The notes under the pieces were generated by a model. It had not been told where the DNA came from and did no database searches. It saw nothing but the letters and a program-made list of their open reading frames with translations. This document shows positions 39,913 through 47,700 of a stretch of DNA of 54,588 nucleotides, piece after piece. The stretch covers positions 1-54,588 of IMG/VR virus record IMGVR_UViG_3300034072_002231. One strand, written 5' to 3'. Made by a program: the position numbers and the translations under genes. Position 1 is the first letter of the stretch. Every line of letters starts with the position of its first letter. Source of the stretch: a virus.

Positions 39913-40170
39913 TTACTTATTTAGCTTATCCCTATGCTCTTTTTCAAGTTTACCTTTAATATCCAAAAGACTTTGCCTAAATTCAGCAAGTTGCTCAGAA
40001 TATTCCCTTTTACGGTCAAGTGCTCTGGTTGCATCAATATCATGCAATGCCACTATAATCCTTTGTGGTAAATAGAACTTTTTAATGCCTTCATTAAAAT
40101 CTTGTTCGATTTCAAAAACCTTATGCCGTATTCTAACAACTCTATCTTCAATATGATAATCTGGTTTCAT
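39913..40170 (-). CDS. small coiled-coil hypothetical protein
   Basis: 85 aa, strongly charged, helical throughout the C-terminal half ('YSEQLAEFRQSLLDIKGKLEKEH'). Divergent from hicA, so the operators at 40202-40242 may affect it too. Function unknown. Confidence 0.55.
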   Translation of the reverse strand: MKPDYHIEDRVVRIRHKVFEIEQDFNEGIKKFYLPQRIIVALHDIDATRALDRKREYSEQLAEFRQSLLDIKGKLEKEHRDKLNK

Positions 40171-40201
40171 ATTGTAAAAATATACAACAAAAGAAAATAT
40201 T

Positions 40202-40242
40202 ATATAACATATTTGTTATGTAACAAAAATGTTATATATTTG
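40202..40242 (+). promoter_or_regulatory. hicAB promoter and operator
   Basis: Perfect inverted repeat ATATAACAT (40202-40210) and ATGTTATAT (40229-40237), with the -7 box TATATTTG (40235-40242) overlapping its right arm. HicB proteins with C-terminal DNA-binding domains usually repress their own operon at such dyads. Confidence 0.6.
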
Positions 40243-40328
40243 TCTTACCAACATTAACAAGAATAGGAACTTAATATTTAACATGATGAAAACGGAAAAA
40301 CGAAATTTAAACCTTAATTATTATCTGC

Positions 40329-40517
40329 ATGGCAAAAGTATCAGAACTTTTGAGACTATTGAAGAAAGATGGGTGGTACCTGTACAAAAACGGAGCTAAT
40401 CACGATTTATACAGGCATCCCTCGAAAAAAAATCAATTAACAGTACCGCGACATGGTAGCAAAGAGATGGCTACCGGTACATATAACAGTATACTTAAGG
40501 CAGCAGGATTAAAATAA
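40329..40517 (+). CDS. hicA: HicA-family mRNA interferase toxin
   Basis: 62 aa. The double-stranded RNA-binding-like HicA fold is indicated by 'LLRLLKKDGWYLYKNGANHDLYRHP' (first 20: LLRLLKKDGWYLYKNGANHD), the catalytic His in 'GANHDLYRHP', 'LTVPRHGSKEMATGTYNSIL' and the ending 'KAAGLK'. It cleaves mRNA independently of ribosomes. Toxin-first order, 29 bp from hicB. Confidence 0.88.
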   Translation: MAKVSELLRLLKKDGWYLYKNGANHDLYRHPSKKNQLTVPRHGSKEMATGTYNSILKAAGLK

Positions 40518-40546
40518 ACCTCTGTTTTTTTACTCACAGTATAACT

Positions 40547-40957
40547 ATGAATAAACCTTTTAATGTAACCGTTATAGTAGAAAAAACCGGGACGGGGTTT
40601 TCTGCTTACGCCAAGGAGATAGACGGTCTGGTAACGGTGGGCGATTCTATTTCCGAATTGAAGTCGAACTTTAATGAAGTACTTTATCATCACGTAGAGT
40701 ATCTACAGGAGCAAGGCGAAACTTCTTTAAAAGTCGACGACTTTGAGCTTAATTACGTTTTAGATCTCGAACAATTTTTCGAGTACTTCAATGTAATAAA
40801 CAAAACTGCCTTTGCAGAGCAATATGCAAAGGTTAACAGCAGCCTTTTCAGGCAATATACAAAAGGCTTAGCCCCACTTTCGGGAGATAAGCTAAAACAA
40901 ATATCAAAAGGGCTACATAAGCTGGCAGATGAAATTAACGATTTAAGCTTTGCATAA
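40547..40957 (+). CDS. hicB: HicB-family antitoxin
   Basis: 136 aa. N-terminal HicB fold ('VTVIVEKTGTGFSAYAKEIDG', core GTGFSAYAKEIDGLVTVGDS) is a partially degraded RNase H-like domain that covers HicA. The C-terminus (about 85-130, 'FRQYTKGLAPLSGDKLKQIS') resembles an HTH/XRE domain for autorepression. Typical length for the DNA-binding type. Confidence 0.85.
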   Translation: MNKPFNVTVIVEKTGTGFSAYAKEIDGLVTVGDSISELKSNFNEVLYHHVEYLQEQGETSLKVDDFELNYVLDLEQFFEYFNVINKTAFAEQYAKVNSSLFRQYTKGLAPLSGDKLKQISKGLHKLADEINDLSFA

Positions 40958-40968
40958 AATTTTGTAGA

Positions 40969-41757
40969 ATGAATGTATTTATAAGTTGGTCAGGCGAAAG
41001 AAGTAAAAGAGTTGCTGAATTACTGGATGAATGGCTTAAATGTGTTATTCAGGCAATAGATCCGTGGATGTCAAGTAAGGATATTGACAGAGGTGCACTG
41101 TGGTTTACAGAAATTTCAGGGCAATTAGCAAATACCTCTATTGGTATTGTGTGCCTGACTAAAGAAAATAAAAACAAGCCCTGGATATTATTTGAATCAG
41201 GTGCACTTGCTAAAGGAATATCATCAAATAGAGTTTTGACATTATTAATTGATTTGGCACCTTCGGATCTTGAAAGTCCGTTATCACAGTTCAATCACTC
41301 ATTCCCTGATAAAGATGGTATATATAAGCTTGTAAGTACAATTAATGCCTATTTGGGTGATAAGGCATTAAATAAATCAATTTTAGAAAAAGTTTTTGAA
41401 ACATACTGGTCTCAATTTGAGGAGAATTTTAATCAGATATTAAAAGATGTACCTGAAGGAGAAATTGAAGATAAAAGATCATCTAATGACTTGCTCAATG
41501 AAGTACTAATGTCTGTAAGAGCAATGGATAGTAGATTAAGAAACTTAGAAACAAAAAATCGTCCAATCAAAAAAGCAACAATAGAAAAGGTTTCTGACGA
41601 AAATTCAAAGGAACCAAGAAACATTACCATTTGGGAGAATATAGGAAATAAAGATTTACTGGAATATCTTCGTAATGCAACAACTCCTGCAACTGAATTT
41701 TCAGATAAATATATAGATATGCAAAAATTCATTAGAGATAACTTTAAGCCAGAATAA
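40969..41757 (+). CDS. TIR-domain protein with coiled-coil tail
   Basis: 262 aa. TIR/SEFIR-like N-terminus: 'NVFISWSGERSKRVAELL' (first strand and helix), and the catalytic-type Glu76 in 'PWILFESGALAKG', as in NAD-degrading TIR effectors. A helical region follows (about 170-200), and a C-terminal tail. It is AT-rich and starts 11 bp after hicB. TIR effectors deplete NAD+ upon phage sensing; no second sensor gene is adjacent, so it may be stand-alone or supported by the downstream membrane gene. Confidence 0.8.
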   Translation: MNVFISWSGERSKRVAELLDEWLKCVIQAIDPWMSSKDIDRGALWFTEISGQLANTSIGIVCLTKENKNKPWILFESGALAKGISSNRVLTLLIDLAPSDLESPLSQFNHSFPDKDGIYKLVSTINAYLGDKALNKSILEKVFETYWSQFEENFNQILKDVPEGEIEDKRSSNDLLNEVLMSVRAMDSRLRNLETKNRPIKKATIEKVSDENSKEPRNITIWENIGNKDLLEYLRNATTPATEFSDKYIDMQKFIRDNFKPE

Positions 41758-41762
41758 ACCAA

Positions 41763-41790
41763 CTCCCCGCCCGGTGCGGGGATTTTTATT
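41763..41790 (+). terminator. terminator after the TIR gene
   Basis: TCCCCGC/GCGGGGA stem, 5-nt loop, ATTTTTATTT tail. Confidence 0.85.
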
Positions 41791-41798
41791 TACTAAAA

Positions 41799-41828
41799 TT
41801 TAACATTTAACTTTTTTTCATAAATTGG
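41799..41828 (+). promoter_or_regulatory. promoter, TTTAACATTTA class
   Basis: TTTAACATTTA (41799-41809) and TAAATTGG (41821-41828), same spacing (22 bp) and same position after a terminator as at 539-568. Confidence 0.5.
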
Positions 41829-41855
41829 CAACTGATAATCAGTCAATCCAACTAT

Positions 41856-42683
41856 ATGAAAACCCTTCTCCCCCTGCTCCTGCTATTTTTTAACCTGATG
41901 CTGTTTGCACAAGAACCTAAAGACGTTTATTACCTAAACAAAATACAAAAGCTTGAAAAAGCTGTAGATTCTCTCAAATCAGAAAGGGAACTATACAAAG
42001 CTCATTATCAAGCCAGTTCTCATAACACAGTGACTAATGAAGTTAAAGATTTTTATCAAGACTCATTTGATAATTTATTGTGGTTATTAGGCGGGTTAAT
42101 TACAGTATTTGGTATCATAATTCCCTTCTTGAATCAATATTTCCAAAGAAAAAGTTTGAATGATCTTACCGGAAGAATATCTAATCAACTTACTGAGGCT
42201 TTTGAGCAAAGGCTTGAAGTCCTTAACCAAAACAGCAAGACTCAAATTGAAAGAATAAATAGTGCTTTTCAAAGTGAAATTGAAAGAATCAACAGTATAA
42301 TGAATGAAAAATTTATAGAATTTGATAAACTCAGTGAAGACTTTAAGTTTCAGATTAAAGGTATGATGTTTTATAGTCAAGGTAGTGCTAATGTAGCTGT
42401 ACTAAATACATATTTGGGTATCTTTAATTTTTTGTTTGCTGCTGAAGTATATTTAGACTTGCATGATACTGATAATTATGAACTATGTATTGCAAATATT
42501 TTTAATTTAGTAGATAGTATAGATAAGGAAACAATTAGTAATTTAGAATCACACTTGCAAGCTTATGATTATACAATTGATAAATTCATGCATAAATTTA
42601 TTAATAATTACACTTCAAATATAAATCTTCAATATTTAGAAGTAATACATCAAAAATTCAATGAATTTAAATATCCAATATAA
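41856..42683 (+). CDS. membrane-anchored coiled-coil protein (accessory cargo)
   Basis: 275 aa. Signal peptide or first hydrophobic segment (1-18, ending 'LMLFAQ'), a coiled coil (about 28-50), a membrane helix at about 74-93, a longer coiled coil (about 100-165), and a helical C-terminal domain. AT-rich, own promoter and terminator. Its plan resembles the 588-1484 gene. Role unknown; the position after a TIR effector makes a defence link possible. Confidence 0.7.
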   Translation: MKTLLPLLLLFFNLMLFAQEPKDVYYLNKIQKLEKAVDSLKSERELYKAHYQASSHNTVTNEVKDFYQDSFDNLLWLLGGLITVFGIIIPFLNQYFQRKSLNDLTGRISNQLTEAFEQRLEVLNQNSKTQIERINSAFQSEIERINSIMNEKFIEFDKLSEDFKFQIKGMMFYSQGSANVAVLNTYLGIFNFLFAAEVYLDLHDTDNYELCIANIFNLVDSIDKETISNLESHLQAYDYTIDKFMHKFINNYTSNINLQYLEVIHQKFNEFKYPI

Positions 42684-42743
42684 TAAAGTAGTTTTTCTAT
42701 AAAGGAAAATAAGTCTCAAAGTATAAAATTCTTTACAAACCAG

Positions 42744-42777
42744 AAATCTTGCACATTCGTGCAAGATTTTGCATTTT
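42744..42777 (+). terminator. Rho-independent terminator
   Basis: 11-bp perfect AAATCTTGCAC/GTGCAAGATTT stem, 4-nt loop, T-rich tail. It lies just upstream of the cassette B promoter. Confidence 0.9.
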
Positions 42778-42781
42778 ATAC

Positions 42782-42789
42782 TATATTTG
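42782..42789 (+). promoter_or_regulatory. -7 box of cassette B
   Basis: TATATTTG fits TAnnTTTG and ends 4 bp before the first TGCGAAA box, as in cassette A. Confidence 0.65.
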
Positions 42790-42792
42790 TAA

Positions 42793-42950
42793 TGCGAAAC
42801 ATAGTTGCCTGAAACTCTAAATCAGGGTAAATACTTTAATTAATAATATGGCGGAGTCCGGTAGCAGTAATGCCCGGAAAGTACTTCACTTAGGTGACTG
42901 TGTTTCGCAGCTCCGCCTCCATTAATTTATTCTTGTTATGCGAAACACAG
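42793..42950 (+). ncRNA. structured leader RNA of cassette B (three-strand pseudoknot switch candidate)
   Basis: Segment M (42898-42909, CTGTGTTTCGCA) is perfectly complementary over 12 nt to 42939-42950, holding the start codon, and pairs with 42793-42804 at the predicted 5' end with one G-U pair. A second helix GGCGGAG (42850-42856) with CTCCGCC (42911-42917) interleaves as in cassette A. Additional hairpins: CCTGA/TCAGG (42808-42826) and TCCGG/CCGGA (42857-42878). The distance between the 5' box and the start-codon box is 146 nt in both cassettes. Confidence 0.65.
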
Positions 42951-43216
42951 AAGTAAATGCAAAAGAAAACACATCTCCACAAGATGTAATTCCCGCCTTA
43001 GTGGCATTTTTAAACCGGTATGATATTACCGAAATTGCCACTACCTGCCCTGCCACAGTGCAGGAAATGTTTAACGACCTTATGTGCACAGAAGCTGCCG
43101 ATAGCGCCCAGTACCGCGAGCGCATGCGCTTTTCTCTGCTCATAATTGCCGACCTGGGCAATACCCTGCTGCCTTTTACAGATATAGATGCATCTGCCAT
43201 AAAACTGCCCGCATAG
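42938..43216 (+). CDS. cassette B gene 1 (92-aa protein, paralogue of 10988 gene)
   Basis: 92 aa, identical in length to its cassette A homologue and beginning MRNT because the leader box encodes these codons. Shared blocks: 'PQDVIPALVAFLNRYD' (A: 'VQDVLPAIAALLQRHD'), 'EMFNDLM', 'QYRERMRFSL' and 'DLGNTLLPF'. All-helical, soluble. Ten bp from gene 2. Function unknown. Confidence 0.75.
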   Translation: MRNTEVNAKENTSPQDVIPALVAFLNRYDITEIATTCPATVQEMFNDLMCTEAADSAQYRERMRFSLLIIADLGNTLLPFTDIDASAIKLPA

Positions 43217-43226
43217 CCCCTGCCCT

Positions 43227-43643
43227 ATGGATGCAAAGGCTACCGTTTCCGTACTGTTCCCCAAGAGCAGCGCGGTGCCCTACCACGAAGTTACAGTACT
43301 GGAAGTGGCAAAAACAATTATAGACATGAAGCTAACGCCCAAAACAGAGCCGCTGCTGCTAACTGTACAGGGGCAAAAAGAGCAGCTATACTACAACAGG
43401 TATATGTTTTGGCTGTATGCAAAGGGTAAAATAAGCTATGCCGACTTGCTGGCCTCGTGCTGGTGCCACGGGCTGTACCGCAACAATGCAGAGCTTGTTG
43501 GCCCCGCCGCCGAAACAGTAGATGCGCACAGCCTCTGGATGCTGCGCCACAACACACTTTTGCTTGTAGATGATAACAGGCACGTTACCCAAAGCTCGGC
43601 CACTATTGATGCGTTATTTTATAATGTAGAAAAAGTTCCGTAG
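43227..43643 (+). CDS. cassette B gene 2 (138-aa protein, paralogue of 11259 gene)
   Basis: 138 aa. It shares with the cassette A protein 'CHGLYRNNA', 'LYAKGKISYADL' and 'SLWMLRHNTLLLVD'. The C-terminus beyond residue 120 is not conserved. It likely acts with gene 1 since both copies keep the order. Family unknown. Confidence 0.75.
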   Translation: MDAKATVSVLFPKSSAVPYHEVTVLEVAKTIIDMKLTPKTEPLLLTVQGQKEQLYYNRYMFWLYAKGKISYADLLASCWCHGLYRNNAELVGPAAETVDAHSLWMLRHNTLLLVDDNRHVTQSSATIDALFYNVEKVP

Positions 43644-43691
43644 GTTTGTACCTTACATCTTGTAATCAGGATGATGTTAAATGAATTTTAA

Positions 43692-43730
43692 AAAGAAGCC
43701 CCGCTATTGCAGGGCTTCTTTGATTTTTAT
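43692..43730 (+). terminator. terminator of cassette B
   Basis: AAAGAAGCCC/GGGCTTCTTT with 10-nt loop and TGATTTTT tail. Confidence 0.85.
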
Positions 43731-43741
43731 GTTTATTTAAG

Positions 43742-44500
43742 TTACGGTACTCTTTTATAAGTTGATAAAGTTGTTGTACCTTCAAAAGTATTTTCTAATA
43801 GTAGCTCCTCAGCAGTAATCTTTTTAATAGTGTAGGTAACTCCATTCCCTATCAATTGAGGGGACTGAAGCGTATAATTAAATGATGTAGTATTAAAGGT
43901 TCCAACATTATCAATGCATTCATCTAATACAGTTTGTTCAACAATACCGTTTGGTAAAAACTCAACAACTAAATAATATGCGCAACCACTGTTGTTTACC
44001 ATCCATACTTGCCCATTAAACTTTTCACTGTACAAATACCATTTGTTATATATCAGATCAAGGTCTATCTCCCCCACAGGTGCATCGTCATAGTTGCTTG
44101 TAAATGTACTATTGGTAAAAGTACCGTCTTCATTATCTATTTTAATAACAAGCTCATCTTCGGTAAGTGTAACAATCTCAACTGTACCAATCCCGCCTTC
44201 GCTTGTAGTGGTTATAATGTTACCATTGCGCGCTACAGTATATTCAAACGAAGTAAAATCTTCACAGTTGGTGTAGAACCTTGAATAGCTGGAACCGTTT
44301 TCATTATATTCCATATGGTCTTTGGCACAGGTAAATTTGTTCTCGTGCATTACTGTAACCCCGTTCGTTTCCATAGAAACAAAATACCATTTTTTAAAAA
44401 TGCTTACTTCAGATGATGATACGCTGTTGTTGTCGTCAGACGAGCAAGAGGCTAACACAAAGGTTACTAACGAAAGGATTAGTAATAATTTAGATTTCAT
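43742..44500 (-). CDS. lipoprotein with tandem lipocalin-like domains
   Basis: 252 aa. Lipoprotein signal with Cys19 ('LLLILSLVTFVLASCSSDD' region). Two similar beta-rich halves follow, each starting with a Trp-containing motif ('FKKWYFVSMETNG' and 'YNKWYLYSEKFNG') and containing a Cys pair and a 'LTEDEL(V/L)IK / ITAEELLLEN' block, as in lipocalin-like domains of Bacteroidota lipoproteins. Lysogenic-conversion surface protein candidate; monocistronic and convergent with cassette B. Confidence 0.7.
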   Translation of the reverse strand: MKSKLLLILSLVTFVLASCSSDDNNSVSSSEVSIFKKWYFVSMETNGVTVMHENKFTCAKDHMEYNENGSSYSRFYTNCEDFTSFEYTVARNGNIITTTSEGGIGTVEIVTLTEDELVIKIDNEDGTFTNSTFTSNYDDAPVGEIDLDLIYNKWYLYSEKFNGQVWMVNNSGCAYYLVVEFLPNGIVEQTVLDECIDNVGTFNTTSFNYTLQSPQLIGNGVTYTIKKITAEELLLENTFEGTTTLSTYKRVP

Positions 44501-44640
44501 TTTTTTGTTTTTAAGATTAAAGCTGCAATAATAGTATATTTTTTTGAATAAACTTTATCATGATTTATCTGCTATGTTCTAACTTTACAACCATACTTAA
44601 GGGCCACTCACCCTTTTAGTTTTATAATTTTTAGTTGTAA

Positions 44641-44669
44641 ACCGCCTTCCAAAAGAGGGCGGTTTTTTT
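44641..44669 (+). terminator. terminator merged with the tail-unit promoter
   Basis: ACCGCCTTC/GAGGGCGGT (one G-U pair), 5-nt loop, T-run running directly into CATGTTACAAC. Confidence 0.85.
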
Positions 44670-44707
44670 CATGTTACAACTCTACTGCAAGGCAATTGCC
44701 ACATTTG
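44670..44707 (+). promoter_or_regulatory. late promoter of the tail unit
   Basis: CATGTTACAAC (44670-44680), 19-bp spacer containing GGCAATTGCC (44691-44700), CACATTTG (44700-44707). ATG is 17 bp after the box. Confidence 0.75.
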
Positions 44708-44723
44708 GAAAAAATTCCCGGCA

Positions 44724-47700
44724 ATGGCAAAAAAGCGAATTTCAGATGAGGAGATAAAACTATCCATCGTCATTAATGGTAATGAGGCACAGAAAGAGCT
44801 TTACGAACTTGAGAAAAATACACGTGAAGTAACTGCTGCCAATAAAGAACTGCTTGCAGAAAAGAAAAAGCTGGAGCGGCAGGGCAAGCAGGAAACTGCG
44901 GAGTATAAAAAACTTACTGCCGAGATTAAAGCTAACAATGCTGTACTCAGGCAAAACAAGTCCCGTATGGGCGAGCTTCAGAATGAAATCGGGCTAACAG
45001 GCTTAACACTTGCCCAGCTCCGTACAAAAGCCAATCAATTAAAACTTACCCTTAGAAATTTAATTCCCGGTTCTGCCGACTATAACAGGTATCAGGCAGA
45101 GCTGAAGCAGGTTTCTGCAAGGCTCGACGAACTGAATGGCAAAGCAAAAACCGCAGCCTGGAGCGTGGGCAATATTGCAGACCGGTTTAACCGTTTTGCT
45201 GCCTTGGGTGCAACTGTAATTGCTGCGGGTACCGGGGTGGTGCTTACCCTGCAAAAAATGATAGACTATAACGGCAAGCTTGCAGATGCGCAAAGCAACG
45301 TTATGAAAACAACCGGCCTTACCCGCAAAGAGGTTGACGAGCTTACAAAGTCTTTCAGCCAGCTCAGGACAAGGACATCGCGCATAGAGCTGCTTGGCAT
45401 TGCCGAAGTAGGTGGCCGCCTGGGTATAGCCAAAGAAGAGATAGCCAACTTTGTTAAGGTAATGGATAAAAGCGCCGTTGCCCTTGGCGATAGCTTTGAG
45501 GGCGGGCCCGAAGTGGTTGCCGAAAAACTTGGGCGTATAAAAGGGTTGTATGATGAGCTTAAAAACAGCAACGTTGAAAGCGCATTTGAAAGCGTTGGCT
45601 CTGCCATGAACGATTTGGGCGCGGCAGGAACTGCAAGCGAACAAAATGTTGCGGAATTTACTACACGCGTGGGTGCACTGCCGGCAGTTTTAAAGCCTAC
45701 TATTCAGGAAGCGCTTGGGCTTGGCGCCGCTTTCGAGGAAAGCGGGCTAAAGGCAGAAATTGCCGGTACCAACTATGGCAAGGTAATATCTATTGCAGCG
45801 CGGGATATTGGCAATTTTGCCACTGTTATGCGCAGGCCCAGGAAAGAACTTGAAGATCTTATCAATAATGACCCTACAGAATTTTTCCTTCAGTTTGCTT
45901 CATCATTAAAAGGGCTTGATGCCACAGAGCTTGCACAGGTGCTGGACTATCTGAAGCTGAATGATAATGAGGTTAAGATGGTGTTGGGTGCAGCTTCTCA
46001 GAACGTGGATATGTTCCGGGAGAAGATTGACCTTGCTTCAGAGAGCATGGCAGAGGCTACTTCACTGACTGACGAGTATAACATCAAAAACAACAACCTT
46101 GCTGCCACGCTGGAGCGGATCCAGAAAAAAGTATTCGGCTGGTTCAGTTCCGAAACGGTTGTGCAGTGGCTTGAGGATTTTGTAAATGGCTTTGCCAAGC
46201 TTATAGGCGCAGTAGAGGACAGCGAGGGCACTATGAATACTTTAAGGAATACACTTGTGTTTACAGCTAAAATCCTCGCTATTGTTGCCGCATCATTTAT
46301 TAGCTATGCCGCCGGTGCTAAACTGTCCACTATATGGAGCAACACACTCGGCAAGGCAACTGCATTCTCTAACTTAGTTTTTAAAATACAGTACGCCTTG
46401 CTCATAGCCAATGAGATAAAAACAAAGGCGCTTGCCCTGGCTAAAGCATTGCTTACAGGAAATATTACCAGAGCAAGGGCGGCATACCAGGCGCTTGCCG
46501 TAACTATGGGCCTTAACCCATTCGGGGTGCTGCTTGGTATCATCGGGGCTGTTATAGCAGCTTTTGCCCTCTTCAGGAAAGAGGTAGATGAAACCTCTAA
46601 AATACTACAGCAGCAGGCTGAAATACAAAAGCAGGTTCAGGAGCAGACCGGGCGCACAAAAAACAGGGTTGCTGACCTTGTGGCAACCCTTAAAGATGAA
46701 AACGCCACCTACGACCAAAAACAGCGGGCACTTGAACAGCTTCAGAAATTAGGCAGGGGGTATCTCGATACACTTACACTGGAGAATGCTCTTACAGCAG
46801 AAGGCGACAGGCTTGTAAAAGAGTATATAAAATCTATTGATAAGCTGGCTGAAGCTAAGGCAATGGTTGATGTACGCAGCAAGCTGATGGCACAGAAAAC
46901 AGAATCTGAAAATAAAATTTTAGCGCTCAGGAATGAAAAGGGAGCTACAGCTAATGAAGGTTTAAGCGATTTCTTTGGCGGCAGCGATGGCAAATTATTT
47001 GGCATAGGCTCGCGTAACCAAAAAGAGATACAGTCAGAAATTGATGAGGAAAACGAAAGGAAGCGGCTTATTGAATTGCAGCTTAATACAATTAATAAAA
47101 ATAGGACAGAGGAGCTTGAAAAATTATCATTAAGAATCAAATCAGGAAGACAACAGCTTGAAAAACTAAAGAAAAATTCCGATGAATATAAAAAGCTGCT
47201 GCGGGATATACTGAATGATGAAGAAACCTTTAATATCCTCTCCGGTATTACTGATGCTGCCGATAGTGCCCTGAGCGTTACCGGTGGCGATTTGTTCATA
47301 CCTGATCCGGATGCTGCTCAAAAGGTAAAACAAGCTGCTGAACTGCACAAAAAAAGAATGGAAGATATAAAGAAGCAGCTTGAGGATATTAAGGGTCTTT
47401 CCCGGAAAGCCATTGATGAGCGCCTGGAACTGATGGAAGAAGGGCTGGATAAAGAAGAAGCGCTTGAAGCCGAAAACCATAAGCGCAGGATAGAAGATTT
47501 AAAAGCACAGCTTACCAGTGAAGCTGATATTCAAGCAGCCGAAAAGAAAATGCTTAACCAAAAGTTAAGTGTACAGGAAAGGGATTACTGGAGCCGACAG
47601 GTGCAGGTATGGGTAAGCAAAAATGTGCATTTAAACGGACTGCTCCAGCTTGAGCAAGCAAGGCATCAGTATAAACTGGCAACTATAAGAACGAAAGGCG

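Noticed and set aside
40282-40398. 38-codon ORF before and overlapping hicA
   Set aside because: It runs out of frame into hicA and has no homologous look; hicA with its promoter explains the region.
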